Counted from the first letter of the stretch, positions 42,172 through 52,137 are shown. The stretch: DNA of 64,000 nt from Rhizobium aethiopicum (GCF_900094625.1 NZ_FMAJ01000015.1:1-64000); one strand, 5' to 3'. The notes: generated by a model from the letters alone, not told the origin. A program made the numbers and translations.

Positions 42172-43323
42172 TCACAAAACGGTTTCGAAGAGCGGGATCA
42201 AGGCCGCGCCGATTGCCCCGGGGGCATCGATGATCTGTGCCACGGCCAGCTCCGGAACGTCGCGCAGTGCGCCATGCCGAGGCAGATTGTTGAATTCGGT
42301 GCGTTCGATCAGCATTCTTGCAAGTGAATCTGGTAGCTCGCCCCCAAGCACGATCAATGCCGGGTCGAAGATCGCGCAGATCGCATTGATGGCTCGATTG
42401 TGAGCCGGGGTGACTCGGTCGATCCATTCCTCGACACCATCCCAATCCACCAGGTTTTCGTTCTTCAGATCTTTCAGGGTCAGGCCAACGCGGCCCTTGG
42501 CGCGAAGATATTCGAGCAGCTGGTTGAGTGCGGGACGATCGTCGTAATCCTGACGTCCGAAGAGAACGGAGAATTCGCCGGCATTCCCGAAACTGCCGCG
42601 AAACGGCATGCCCCCGGAAACCAGACCACCGCCGTAACCATGGAGATGGGCAATATAGGCAAAATCGGCGACGTCACGACCAACGCCGAAGATTGCTTCC
42701 GCCAAGGCCGCGGTCCTGGCGACATTGTCTGCCCAGACCGGCAGGCCAAGTCGCTCTCCAAGCAGGGGCGCCAGGTCGATCAGCGACCAATGGGCAAGCG
42801 GCAGAGGGCAATTGAAAGCCGTCTCCAGCATGCGATGGCCGGCGACTGCCAGGCCGACGCCGAGGATGTCGCGCCGCTTGGCGCCGCGTCGGGCAAGAAC
42901 ATCTTCGACCGCCGCTTCGATTCGGTCGATCTCCTGAGATAGCGAAGAACCGGCCTGCGGAATTTCCATATTGTCCAACGGTTCGCCGAAGCCCATTACG
43001 CAAAGGCCGATCGAGCCGACATTGACCGAAATGCCGAGCGTCAGACACCACTCCTTCCGCAGCGTCAGCTTCGGACTGGGCGGACCGGCCCGCCGATTTT
43101 CCGATTGGGAAAAGGCGACCATTCCCCGTTCGTGAAGCCGCCCGACGATCCGGTGCAGCGATTGCTGGGTGAGATCGAGCGGTTCGGTCAGGTCGGATCG
43201 TTCGAGGCCGGGCGATTTCCAGATCAACCGCAACAGGTCGCGTTCGTTGCGAGAAGCTACTCTCGCAGGCTGCGTGTCTCGTAAAAAATGTGCGGCCACA
43301 TGGTCCAGAGGAACGTACTTCAT
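42172..43323 (-). CDS. ROK-family transcription regulator
   Basis: A 383-residue regulator of the NagC/XylR type. An amino-terminal winged-helix domain (~25-85: ERDLLRLIWKSPGLERSDL, TQQSLHRIVGRLHERGMV) precedes an actin-like ROK domain (~95-383: LTLGISVNVGSIGLCVMG, GVGLAVAG, GSFGNAGEFSVLFG). ROK regulators bind sugars or sugar phosphates. ATG 43323 (MKYVPLDHV) is preferred to the 43401 start. It lies beside the pectin-type operon, divergent from an AraC-type gene. Its target is not certain. Confidence 0.9.
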   Translation of the reverse strand: MKYVPLDHVAAHFLRDTQPARVASRNERDLLRLIWKSPGLERSDLTEPLDLTQQSLHRIVGRLHERGMVAFSQSENRRAGPPSPKLTLRKEWCLTLGISVNVGSIGLCVMGFGEPLDNMEIPQAGSSLSQEIDRIEAAVEDVLARRGAKRRDILGVGLAVAGHRMLETAFNCPLPLAHWSLIDLAPLLGERLGLPVWADNVARTAALAEAIFGVGRDVADFAYIAHLHGYGGGLVSGGMPFRGSFGNAGEFSVLFGRQDYDDRPALNQLLEYLRAKGRVGLTLKDLKNENLVDWDGVEEWIDRVTPAHNRAINAICAIFDPALIVLGGELPDSLARMLIERTEFNNLPRHGALRDVPELAVAQIIDAPGAIGAALIPLFETVL

Positions 43324-43480
43324 TTTCCGATCATTTTGATTTACACTGTGAGTGTGAAGCAGGGAAGGGGACGCTTTGCTTCCGCAGGGCAAGGAAATCA
43401 TCCGTGGTTTGGCCGGTCCTGCTTAAAGCATCAAGATTGGTCAGGCCAGTCGCGATGACGTCTCACGTGGCAGGGAGAGC

Positions 43481-44512
43481 ATGGATTTGGTGAGACCGGA
43501 GAATACGGCCCGCCTTGCTGGGCATGGGGGCTACGGTTTTGAGCCCACCCATGCAGGCGTCAGCTTCGAGTCGATGGTTCAGGCCTTTACGGCGGGTTAT
43601 GGAGTTTTCGGCGCGCGGCCGTTGAAAAACGACCGGACATTTGCCTGGGCCGCGGACTTGCGAAGGACCGAGGCGCTCACGGTGCTGCATTCGGTGTATC
43701 AGAGTTCCTGGACAATCCGAACGCTTGAAGAGTCTCCGCAGCATCTCGCGTTCTTCATGCCGCACACCGGATCCTTTCGACTGTCCATAGGGAGGAGAAC
43801 GATCGAAAGCGGCGCCGGTCATCTTCTCATGGCCAACAACCACGAAGCCGGCGATCGTGTGGTCCAGGGTGGACCGCACCGCTCGGACGCCCTCTTCCTG
43901 GACTGGAAGGTGGTGAAGAGGATGCTCGCCTCGCTTGTGGAAAAGCCACTCTCCGAGTCGCTCGACCTCGACCCTATCCTCGATCTCGCCACGCAGTCAG
44001 GCCAGTTGATCGGCAATTTGCTCCAGACGATCGTGCAGGGCATGCGCGACAGCGGTCCGCTCCTATCGTCGCCCCTTGCCGCAGCGGCGATGAGCGAAAC
44101 CCTCGCCCATCTTGTGATCCGATTTGGCCGCCACCGCTTTTCCGATGATCTGGAAAAAGCCAAAGTGTCGTTGGTTGCACCTTGGCATGTCCGACGGGCC
44201 ATCGACTATATGCACGCCAATATCGCCGAACCTCTGACGATGACGATGGTGGCCGAAGATGTCGGCGTTTCCCTTCGCGCGCTGCAAACGGGCTTCAAGG
44301 CATTCAGGGGAACGTCGCCGGCCGGTTACCTCCGCGCGATCCGGCTGCAGGCAGCCCGCGAGCAGCTGCGGGATCCGACGAACCAGCAATCGGTCCGCGA
44401 AATCTGCGCGATATGGGGCTTTGCTCATGCGGGCAGGTTCTCCATCATCTACCGCAGCAGCTTTGGAGAAAGCCCGCGGGATACGCGGCTACGGGCTGAG
44501 CGCTTGCGCTGA
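43481..44512 (+). CDS. AraC-family transcription regulator
   Basis: A 343-residue protein. Residues ~40-215 resemble an AraC-binding-like ligand domain (the FQRSMHHL-type activator class); ~238-335 is the double helix-turn-helix (HVRRAIDYMHANIAEPLTMTMVAEDVGVSLRALQTGFK, VREICAIWGFAHAGRFSIIYRSSFGESP). The ligand domain is not recognisably cupin. The ATG is preceded by AGGGAGA. It lies between ROK and LacI regulators after the pectin-type operon; effector and targets are unknown. Confidence 0.9.
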   Translation: MDLVRPENTARLAGHGGYGFEPTHAGVSFESMVQAFTAGYGVFGARPLKNDRTFAWAADLRRTEALTVLHSVYQSSWTIRTLEESPQHLAFFMPHTGSFRLSIGRRTIESGAGHLLMANNHEAGDRVVQGGPHRSDALFLDWKVVKRMLASLVEKPLSESLDLDPILDLATQSGQLIGNLLQTIVQGMRDSGPLLSSPLAAAAMSETLAHLVIRFGRHRFSDDLEKAKVSLVAPWHVRRAIDYMHANIAEPLTMTMVAEDVGVSLRALQTGFKAFRGTSPAGYLRAIRLQAAREQLRDPTNQQSVREICAIWGFAHAGRFSIIYRSSFGESPRDTRLRAERLR

Positions 44513-44553
44513 TTTGAGCGCTGGCGCTTCGACATCCCGGCTCTCTATGCGGT

Positions 44554-45591
44554 TCAGCGCGGCGGTGCGATGCTGCCGCGCAGCACGAGATGGCAGCCAA
44601 GCTCCAGGCGGTGAGCCGGTCGTTGCGGATCGTTGGCGATCAACCGTTGTTCGATGAGGGCGAGCGCTGCCGCGCCGAGACGGTCGGTCGGCACGCTCAC
44701 GGTCGAAAGTGGCGGGCGGCTGAACTCGCCGGGAACGATATCGTCGAAGCCGAGGACAGAGATTTCGTCGGGTACCCTTATGTCGCGATCGGCCAACGCT
44801 TTCAGGCAGCCGAGCGCCAGATTGTCGGCTGCGCAGAAGACGGCGGTGGCGCCTTTCATCGTGGAGTCGCGATGGAGCAGCGCGTTGATGGCCGCCTCGC
44901 CATGCCGGGGCTCATATCCCTCCGCCTCAACGATCATGTCCTCCGGCACCGGAAGCTGTGCGGCGAGATAGGCATCGGAAAAACCGTCGTACCGGCGCTG
45001 GATGGTCGTGCGGCCCTTCCAGGTCAGATGAAGGATCCGGCGATGGCCGAGCGCCAGAAGGTGCTCGATGCCGAGCCGCGCGCCGAAGCGGTTTTCCGGC
45101 GTCACCGTATCGACCAGCATGGCCGGGTCCTCGCCGTTGACGATGACGACAGGCATGTCGGGGAAGGCGAGGCTCCGGATAAGTTCCGGCTGGTCGTCGT
45201 TCAAAACCACGATGCCGTCGGCCCGCTCTGATATCGCGATCTGCCTGACCTCGGCGCCGTCGATGCGCCGGCCGCTGCTGACGTAGGGCACGATGCGGAT
45301 GCCGCGGCGCTCGCACTCCCTGCGAAGGCCGTTGAGGATCGTCCAGCTCACCAGGTTGAGATCGCTCTCCGGCGCGGCATCGTCGGGAATGGCGAGCAGC
45401 AGGACGCGCAGCGCGGCAATTGTCGCCTTTTTTCTGCGGCGGTCGAGGTAGCCCAGGCGTTTGGCCGAATCCAGAACCCTCTCGCGCACTTCGATCGTCA
45501 GCGGCGCGGTTCCGTTCAGCGCATGCGAGGCCGTGCTCAGCGACACATCGGCGTCGCGCGCGACATCCTTGAGATTGACTTTGCGTTCCAC
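44554..45591 (-). CDS. LacI-family transcription regulator
   Basis: A 345-residue repressor-type protein. The HTH is KVNLKDVARDADVSLSTASHALNG at the start, and the sugar-binding domain follows (ALRVLLLAIPDDAAPESDLNL, ADGIVVLNDDQPELI, AVFCAADNLALGCLKAL). Its position at the end of the pectin-type region and the LacI-type operators at 33702 and 33842 make it a candidate controller of that locus, but it is 9 kb away and a distant regulator is possible. Confidence 0.92.
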   Translation of the reverse strand: MERKVNLKDVARDADVSLSTASHALNGTAPLTIEVRERVLDSAKRLGYLDRRRKKATIAALRVLLLAIPDDAAPESDLNLVSWTILNGLRRECERRGIRIVPYVSSGRRIDGAEVRQIAISERADGIVVLNDDQPELIRSLAFPDMPVVIVNGEDPAMLVDTVTPENRFGARLGIEHLLALGHRRILHLTWKGRTTIQRRYDGFSDAYLAAQLPVPEDMIVEAEGYEPRHGEAAINALLHRDSTMKGATAVFCAADNLALGCLKALADRDIRVPDEISVLGFDDIVPGEFSRPPLSTVSVPTDRLGAAALALIEQRLIANDPQRPAHRLELGCHLVLRGSIAPPR

Positions 45592-45997
45592 GTTAATCCG
45601 TTACGATTGAGGTCGTACCTTGAAGGCATCGGCTAACTCAATGTTTTCACATAAAAACTTCATTAAATCCATCTGCACCGCGGTATTTTTTGTTTCCAGA
45701 CGAAGATGGGCCGCTACACGACTGCAAACGAGTGCTGCAGGGGCGACTGACCGAGGAATGGCCATGGCGCACGACTCAGCAGCCTGAATTGACTCCACAG
45801 AAATAATCGCGGAGTCTCTGGAATTGCAGCCTTAAAAACCCTTCCGCCACAACATCCAAACATGAATGCCAGAAGGGTCTGCAGCTGATCTCTTGCGCAT
45901 TCTAAGAATGTGGGCCTCCTTCCCAAGCCTCAATGGCGGAAAAACGCTCGGGCCGCGGAGGCTCTCGATGATCGAGCGCGCTAAAGGCCGCTGGCGA
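45592..45997. other. Intergenic region without a supported gene
   Basis: About 400 bases between the divergent LacI gene and the end of the TetR gene. Short open frames on the minus strand (such as 45601-45798) show no family resemblance and no good ribosome site. A weak ATGTTTTCACATAAAA stretch lies ~50 bases upstream of the LacI start. Nothing else was recognised. Confidence 0.5.
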
Positions 45998-46630
45998 TCA
46001 GCGCGGATTGGCGAGCAGGCCGTTGAAGAGCAGGTCGAAATAGGTCTTGAGGAAGGTCTCCCTGCTGGGAATTGCGTCGCGGCGGTCGTCGAATATCAGC
46101 CGCAGAACCGTCCTCGTCAGGATGGGCGCAACGACCATGTCGGAGAATTCCACCGGCATTTCGCGAAACTCACCTGACGCCGTTCCCTCCAGGATAAGAG
46201 ACTCGATCTTGGCGATGATCGGCGCGATAAATTCATCGTGGTGGCGGTCGATCAGGTCGGGGAACCGCTGTCCTTCCGCAATGACGAGCCGAACCAGCTC
46301 GCGGGTTGTGCGATCCTCGGCGATCTGTTCATAGAGCAGGTTCAGAATTGACTTCAGCCTTTCGGTGACGCTGCCGCTGAGTTCGTCGGTGATCGCCAGT
46401 AACTCCTGGAACGGAACCGAGAAGTGGTTGATCATGGCTTCGAAGAGCTTTTCCTTCGTCTCGAAATAGACGTAGACCGTGCCTTTGGTGACGCCGACTC
46501 TGTCAGCGATGTCTTCGACACGTGTGCCGGCGAAGCCGCATCTGACGAACTCCTCGAAAGCGGCGTCAAGGATCTGGATGGGGCGCAACGCTTTCCGTTC
46601 CGCGCGTGTAATCTTTTTCTGTGTTGCCAT
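45998..46630 (-). CDS. TetR-family repressor of the adjacent RND efflux operon
   Basis: A 210-residue TetR-type regulator. The HTH is AFEEFVRCGFAGTRVEDIADRVGVTKGTVYVYFETKEKLFEAMI (~22-65), followed by a helical ligand-binding domain whose end (FLKTYFDLLFNGLL) is usual for the AcrR-like TetR_C branch. ATG 46630 has GGGAGG seven bases upstream; 46675 is less likely. It is divergent from the efflux genes, with a palindrome in the 111-base gap, so it probably represses both. Confidence 0.92.
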   Translation of the reverse strand: MATQKKITRAERKALRPIQILDAAFEEFVRCGFAGTRVEDIADRVGVTKGTVYVYFETKEKLFEAMINHFSVPFQELLAITDELSGSVTERLKSILNLLYEQIAEDRTTRELVRLVIAEGQRFPDLIDRHHDEFIAPIIAKIESLILEGTASGEFREMPVEFSDMVVAPILTRTVLRLIFDDRRDAIPSRETFLKTYFDLLFNGLLANPR

Positions 46631-46683
46631 TTTCGGGCCTCCCTTATCCAAGCGCGCCGCCGTTTCGTGCGGCATAAAGTTTC

Positions 46684-46705
46684 ATTGACTAATCCGTCAG
46701 TCAAT
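46684..46705. promoter_or_regulatory. Candidate TetR operator
   Basis: ATTGACT (46684-46690) and AGTCAAT (46699-46705) are perfect inverted 7-mers separated by eight bases, in the gap between the divergent TetR and efflux genes. The size and symmetry fit an AcrR-type operator. Confidence 0.65.
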
Positions 46706-46741
46706 TATATAGCAGCTGCCGTTGAGAGCAAGAGGTCAACT

Positions 46742-47815
46742 ATGAGAACCATTCTGGTCGCCACTGCGATCGTGTGCGCGGTCGGTCTCGCATCCTGCAG
46801 CGATGTGAGCGGCCCGACCGAGCCAACCCCGCGTCAGGTCGGCGTCGTCGTCGCCAAGTCTGAGCCGCTGGTCGACGGCGGTGCGCTGACGGGAGAAGTC
46901 CGCGCCCGTGTTCAGACCGATTTGTCGTTCCGCGTCAGCGGCAAGATCATCGAGCGGCTGGTCGGAGTCGGCCAGTCCGTGAAGGCGGGGCAATTGCTGG
47001 CGCGTATCGATCCGCAAGAGCAAAAGGCCGATCTGGACGTAGCCGCCGCCAATCTTCAGTCGGCCGAAGCCCAGCAGACCCAGGCGCAACTTGCCTTCGA
47101 TCGCCAGCAGAGCCTGTTTCGAACCCAGGTGACGACCCGCGCCGCGCTCGACCAGGCGCAGGAGGCGCTTCTGACGGCGCAGGCATCGACAAAGTCGGCG
47201 CAGGCGCTCTTCGAGACCGCCCAGGACACCCTGTCCTATACCGAGCTGAAGGCGGACGCCGACGGCGTCATCACCGCTCGCAATGCCGAGGTCGGGCAGG
47301 TGGCCCAGGCCGCCCAGGTCGTCTTCACCCTTGCACATGACGGCGACCGGGATGCCGTTTTCGAGGTAGTGGAAAGCGCCTTCCTTCGCCCTATCGACGG
47401 CGACGGAACCGTCACCCTTCTGTCGGATCCGACGCAGAAGCTCACGGCGAAGGTTCGCGAGATTTCGCCGACGATCGATTCCTCCACCGGCACCATCAGG
47501 GTCAAAATCGCGATTTCGAGCGACGCTCCCATTCCGCTCGGCGCTCCCGTCGTCGGCCGATTCAATTACGTCTCGCAGGACGTCATCCAGCTGCCCTGGT
47601 CGGCAATGACCTCCAAGGACGGCAAGCCGGCCGTCTGGATCGTCGATCCTGCATCCTCTGCGGTTTCGGTCCGGGCGGTCGACGTCGCCGGTTACGAGAC
47701 CGGCAGCTTCGTCGTCAGGTCGGGTGTGTCGGCGGGAGAGGTCGTAGTGACCGACGGGGCCAAGTTCCTCAGGCCCGGTGAGATCGTGTCTTATGTCAAG
47801 GAAGCTTCCAAGTGA
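46742..47815 (+). CDS. RND efflux periplasmic adaptor (membrane fusion) lipoprotein 1
   Basis: A 357-residue adaptor linking an inner-membrane RND pump to an outer-membrane channel. The signal MRTILVATAIVCAVGLASC ends in a lipobox (LASC), so it is probably a lipoprotein anchored at Cys19. Domains are: lipoyl-like (VSGKIIERLVGVGQSVKAGQLLARIDP), a long helical hairpin (~100-165) and beta-barrel parts (DGKPAVWIVD). ATG 46742 is chosen, as the long upstream frame lies inside the TetR promoter. It overlaps the second adaptor by four bases. Confidence 0.92.
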   Translation: MRTILVATAIVCAVGLASCSDVSGPTEPTPRQVGVVVAKSEPLVDGGALTGEVRARVQTDLSFRVSGKIIERLVGVGQSVKAGQLLARIDPQEQKADLDVAAANLQSAEAQQTQAQLAFDRQQSLFRTQVTTRAALDQAQEALLTAQASTKSAQALFETAQDTLSYTELKADADGVITARNAEVGQVAQAAQVVFTLAHDGDRDAVFEVVESAFLRPIDGDGTVTLLSDPTQKLTAKVREISPTIDSSTGTIRVKIAISSDAPIPLGAPVVGRFNYVSQDVIQLPWSAMTSKDGKPAVWIVDPASSAVSVRAVDVAGYETGSFVVRSGVSAGEVVVTDGAKFLRPGEIVSYVKEASK

Positions 47816-48897
47816 GTATTCGTCCCAAGATAATCGCACTGATGATCGGTACGGCCCTGATCTCTTCCTGTACGAAGCAGGAGGAAAGCAAGGAAGAAGC
47901 GCCCCGTCCGGTGCTGTCGATGACGGTCAAGCAGACGCCAGCCACGAGGCTCAGCCTGACCGGTACGATCGAACCTACAATCGAAACCGAGCTCGGCTTC
48001 CGAATTCTCGGGCGGATGATCGCCCGCAACGTCAATGTCGGCGATATCGTCAAGCGAGGTGACGTTGTCGCCGCGATCGATCCGCTGGCGCTGGAGCTGG
48101 CGGTGCGCAGCGCCCAGTCCGATGTGGAGAACAGCGATGCCCAGCTCAGAAACGCGGTGACGACGGAGCAGCGCCAGCGTGCGCTGGTCGAATCGCGCTC
48201 AGGCACGGAAGCCTCCCTCGAAGAGGCCGAGCAGGCGAGACGCACGGCCGCGGCCGCCGTTGCCAAGGCACAAGCCAATCTCGACAAGGCCAGGGAGCAG
48301 CTGGGCTACGCGCAACTTCTGGCGGAATTCGATGGCGTCGTGACGGCGACTTCGGCTGAGGTGGGCCAGGTCGTTTCGGCCGGCCAGACGGTCGTGACCA
48401 TTGCGCGTCCTGACAAGCGCGACGCTGTGGTCGACGTGCCCCAGGCCGCCGCGCAGAAACTGAAGAACGGCGCGCCCTTCGAAGTGACGCTGCAGCTCGA
48501 TCCGACAATTCGCACCTCCGGGGTCGTGCGCGAAATTGCGCCGGAGGCGGAGACTGCCACGCGCACGAGCAGGACCAAGATCGCGCTCGCCGCACCGCCT
48601 GAAGCCTTCAGGCTAGGCTCGGTCATCACCGCCTCTGCAACGATCGCCGCCGATCCCGAGATCGTGCTGCCTTCCTCAGCCATCCTTGCCGGCAGCGACG
48701 GCCCAAGCGTCTGGATCGTCGATGAGCCTGCCAAAAAGGTGACGCTGCGTCGCGTCAAGATCGACGGGGACGTTGTCGACGGCGGAAATGTCCGCGTCAC
48801 CGAAGGACTCGCTCCGGGAGAGCGGGTGGTCGTGGCGGGCGTCCATAAACTCGAAGATGGCCAGACCATCAGGATCGACCAGGAGATCAGCAAGTGA
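47812..48897 (+). CDS. RND efflux periplasmic adaptor (membrane fusion) lipoprotein 2
   Basis: A 361-residue second adaptor. The GTG start overlaps the preceding stop (GTGA). The signal MSIRPKIIALMIGTALISSC ends in a lipobox with Cys20. Lipoyl-like, helical hairpin (~90-160) and barrel domains are present (ILGRMIARNVNVGDIVKRGDVVAAIDP, GPSVWIVDEPAKKV). Its stop overlaps the pump gene start by four bases. Two adaptors in tandem with one pump suggest a heteromeric adaptor, as known in some alphaproteobacterial and Pseudomonas systems. Confidence 0.92.
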   Translation: MSIRPKIIALMIGTALISSCTKQEESKEEAPRPVLSMTVKQTPATRLSLTGTIEPTIETELGFRILGRMIARNVNVGDIVKRGDVVAAIDPLALELAVRSAQSDVENSDAQLRNAVTTEQRQRALVESRSGTEASLEEAEQARRTAAAAVAKAQANLDKAREQLGYAQLLAEFDGVVTATSAEVGQVVSAGQTVVTIARPDKRDAVVDVPQAAAQKLKNGAPFEVTLQLDPTIRTSGVVREIAPEAETATRTSRTKIALAAPPEAFRLGSVITASATIAADPEIVLPSSAILAGSDGPSVWIVDEPAKKVTLRRVKIDGDVVDGGNVRVTEGLAPGERVVVAGVHKLEDGQTIRIDQEISK

Positions 48898-51800
48898 AGT
48901 CCTTCAACCTCTCCGACTGGGCGCTCGAACACCGTTCGCTCGTCTGGTACTTCATGATCGTCTTCATTCTCGCCGGCGCCTTCTCTTATCTGAACCTCGG
49001 CCGCGAGGAAGACCCGAACTTCACGATCAAGACAATGGTGATCACCGCGCAATGGCCCGGCGCCTCCGCCGAGGAGGTGACGCGGCAGGTGACCGACCGA
49101 ATCGAGAAGAAGCTCCAGGAACTGGAATCGCTCGACTACACCAAGAGCCAGACCGTCGCCGGCCAGACGACCGTCTTCGTCGAACTTTTGCCGACGACGA
49201 AGGCTAGGGATGTTGCACCGACCTGGCTGCGCATCCGCAACATGATCGCGGACATCAAGGGGGAATTCCCGAGCGGCGTGGTTGGTCCCTTCTTCAACGA
49301 CCGCTTCGGTGACGTGTTCGGCAATATCTACGCTTTCACGAGCGACGGACTGACCCAGCGGCAGCTTCGCGATCTGGTGGAGAATGCGCGCTCGGAGGTT
49401 CTGACGGTGCCGAATGTCGGCAAGGTCGACGTGATCGGGGCTCAGGACGAGGCGATCTATCTCGAATTCTCTACACGCCAGATCGCGGCACTCGGCATCG
49501 ACCAGCAGTCGGTCATCCAGACCCTGCAGGCCCAGAACGCCGTCACCCAGTCCGGTTTCGTCGATGCCGGTCCGGAGCGCATCGCATTGCGGGTGAGTGG
49601 ACAGTTCAGTTCCGAGGAAAGTCTGCGATCGATCAATCTTCGCATCAATGACCGCTTCTTCCCGCTAACCGACGTCGCCACGATCAAGCGCGGTTACGTC
49701 GATCCGCCCTCGGCGCTATTCCGCTTCAATGGGGAGCCCGCGATCGGGCTTGCCATCGGCATGAAACAGGGCTCCAATCTCTTGGAGTTCGGCGAAGCGC
49801 TCGACGCTGAGATGAAGCAGGTCGTTGCCGATCTCCCGATCGGCGTGGATGTTCACCGCGTTTCCGACCAACCGTATGTGGTCGACGAAGCCGTCTCGGG
49901 CTTTACCCGGGCGCTCTTCGAAGCAATCGTCATCGTGCTCATCATCAGCTTCATCAGCCTCGGTCTTCGCGCCGGCATGGTGGTGGCGATCTCCATTCCC
50001 CTTGTACTCGCCATCACCTTCGTGGTGATGGAATATTCCGGCATTTCGCTTCAGCGCATCTCGCTCGGCGCGCTCATCATCGCGCTCGGGCTGCTCGTCG
50101 ACGACGCCATGATCGCCGTCGAGATGATGGTGGCCCGCCTGGAGGCGGGCGACGATCTGAAGAAAGCCGCCACATACGTCTACACATCAACGGCCTTTCC
50201 GATGCTGACGGGAACGCTGGTGACCGTCGCCGGCTTCATCCCGGTCGGTCTCAACAACAGCGCCGCAGGCGAATTCACCTTTACGCTTTTCGTCGTCATC
50301 GCGGTTTCTCTGGTCGTCTCCTGGATTGTGGCCGTGCTGTTCACGCCGCTTCTGGGCGTTACCATCCTGCCGAAGACCATGAAGTCGCATCACGAGAAGA
50401 AGGGACGCTTCGCCGCCGTCTTCTCATGGCTTCTGAAGCTCGCGATGCGCTGGCGCTGGATCACCATCGTGGCGACGGTCGGCGTCTTCGGCCTTTCGGT
50501 CGGAGGCATGGGGCTGGTGCAGCAGCAGTTCTTCCCGAACTCGGACAGGACCGAACTCGTCATCGACTGGAACCTGCCCCACAACAGTTCGATCGCCGAA
50601 ACCAACAGGCAGATGGGCAAATTCGAAAAGGAGATGCTGGCCGGTAACAAGGATATCGACCACTGGACGAGCTATGTCGGCCAGGGTGCGCCGCGCTTCA
50701 TCCTGTCCTTCGACGTGCAGACGCCCGATGTCACCTTCGGACAGACCATCATCGTCACCAAAGGCCTCGACGTGCGCGACAAGGTGCGGGCGGAACTGCA
50801 GGACTATCTGACGAAGACCTTCCCCGGCACCGATGCCTTCGTGAAGCTTCTCGATATCGGCCCGCCGGTGGGCAAACCGGTTCAGTACCGGATCACAGGC
50901 CCCGACATTCAAAGGGTCCGCGACATCTCCCAGCAATTTGCAGGCGTCGTCGGTTCGCATCCGCTGCTGTCGAACATGGTGCTGGATTGGAACGAGCCCT
51001 CGCGCGTCGTGAAGGTCGATGTACTGCAGGACAAGGCGCGCCAGCTCGGCGTCTCTTCCGAGGATATCGCAACCGCGCTTAACGGTATCGTCGAAGGTTC
51101 GACGGCAACCCAGATCCGCGATGATATCTACCTGGTCAACGTCGTCGGGCGAGCCAGGGCATCCGAGCGCGACTCCATCCAGACGCTTGAGAATCTGCAG
51201 CTCTCGACCTCCAACGGCAAGGTCGTGCCGCTGTCGGCCGTGGCGAATTTCCGCTACGAACTCGAGCAGCCGACGATCTGGCGTCGCGACCGGCATCCCA
51301 CGATCACGCTCAAGGCGGCCGTCATCGGTTCGACGCAGCCGGCCACGATCGTCGATCAGCTGAAGCCGAAGGTGGAGGAGTTCCAGAAGAACCTTCCTGT
51401 CGGATACAAGGTGGAAATCGGCGGTGCGGTCGAATCCAGCGCCGAGGCGCAGGGACCGATTGCTGCTGTGGCTCCGCTAATGCTGTTTACGATGGCGACG
51501 ATCCTGATGATCCAGCTGCAGAGCTTCAGCCGCCTGTTCCTGGTGTTCGCGGTCGCGCCGACGGCGCTGATCGGCGTGGTCGCGGCGCTCCTGCTGAGCA
51601 ACGCTCCTATGGGCTTCGTCGCCATTCTCGGCGTGCTGGCCCTGATCGGCATCCTGATCCGCAACTCGGTCATCCTGGTGGTGCAGATCGAGCATCTGCG
51701 CGCCGAAGGGGTCGCGGCGTGGCAGGCGGTCATCGAGGCGACCGAACACCGCATGCGGCCGATCATGCTGACGGCGGCGGCGGCAACGCTGGCACTGATC

Positions 51801-51965
51801 CCGATCTCGCGCGAGATCTTCTGGGGGCCGATGGCCTACGCCATGATGGGCGGGATCGTGGTCGGCACCGCGCTCACCCTGCTATTCCTGCCGGCGCTCT
51901 ACGTCGCATGGTTCAGGATCCCCCAGGACGAAGACGTTCACGCCGAAGCCACGGCAGAGGCATGA
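48894..51965 (+). CDS. RND-family efflux pump (AcrB type)
   Basis: A 1023-residue inner-membrane proton-driven pump. It has twelve helices in two repeats, with the proton-relay Asp pair in LIIALGLLVDDAMIAVEMMV (helix 4), large periplasmic loops, and the second repeat RNSVILVVQIEHLRAEG near residue 925. The length matches the family. It is the last gene of the TetR-controlled operon; no outer-membrane channel gene follows, so a TolC-like protein encoded elsewhere must complete the system. Substrates cannot be inferred. Confidence 0.95.
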   Translation: MKSFNLSDWALEHRSLVWYFMIVFILAGAFSYLNLGREEDPNFTIKTMVITAQWPGASAEEVTRQVTDRIEKKLQELESLDYTKSQTVAGQTTVFVELLPTTKARDVAPTWLRIRNMIADIKGEFPSGVVGPFFNDRFGDVFGNIYAFTSDGLTQRQLRDLVENARSEVLTVPNVGKVDVIGAQDEAIYLEFSTRQIAALGIDQQSVIQTLQAQNAVTQSGFVDAGPERIALRVSGQFSSEESLRSINLRINDRFFPLTDVATIKRGYVDPPSALFRFNGEPAIGLAIGMKQGSNLLEFGEALDAEMKQVVADLPIGVDVHRVSDQPYVVDEAVSGFTRALFEAIVIVLIISFISLGLRAGMVVAISIPLVLAITFVVMEYSGISLQRISLGALIIALGLLVDDAMIAVEMMVARLEAGDDLKKAATYVYTSTAFPMLTGTLVTVAGFIPVGLNNSAAGEFTFTLFVVIAVSLVVSWIVAVLFTPLLGVTILPKTMKSHHEKKGRFAAVFSWLLKLAMRWRWITIVATVGVFGLSVGGMGLVQQQFFPNSDRTELVIDWNLPHNSSIAETNRQMGKFEKEMLAGNKDIDHWTSYVGQGAPRFILSFDVQTPDVTFGQTIIVTKGLDVRDKVRAELQDYLTKTFPGTDAFVKLLDIGPPVGKPVQYRITGPDIQRVRDISQQFAGVVGSHPLLSNMVLDWNEPSRVVKVDVLQDKARQLGVSSEDIATALNGIVEGSTATQIRDDIYLVNVVGRARASERDSIQTLENLQLSTSNGKVVPLSAVANFRYELEQPTIWRRDRHPTITLKAAVIGSTQPATIVDQLKPKVEEFQKNLPVGYKVEIGGAVESSAEAQGPIAAVAPLMLFTMATILMIQLQSFSRLFLVFAVAPTALIGVVAALLLSNAPMGFVAILGVLALIGILIRNSVILVVQIEHLRAEGVAAWQAVIEATEHRMRPIMLTAAAATLALIPISREIFWGPMAYAMMGGIVVGTALTLLFLPALYVAWFRIPQDEDVHAEATAEA

Positions 51966-52137
51966 GGTGAGGCTTCGACGGCCGTCGCGGCGGCCGCTGC
52001 AAAACGGGCCGCGGCGAAATGGGTGGGATGGCGCAGGCGATGCCGTCCCACGCCGCAGCGGGAACGGCATGGCGGATGATGACGCGGACAGAACCACACG
52101 CCGGATAGCGTATGGGTTTGAGTGGAACGGATCGATA

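Noticed and set aside
45601..45798. 65-residue minus-strand open frame in the gap before the TetR gene
   Set aside because: No ribosome site, no recognisable domain and no conserved neighbour link.
46424..46741. Upstream extension of adaptor 1
   Set aside because: The extension lies opposite the TetR gene and promoter, and hides the lipoprotein signal.
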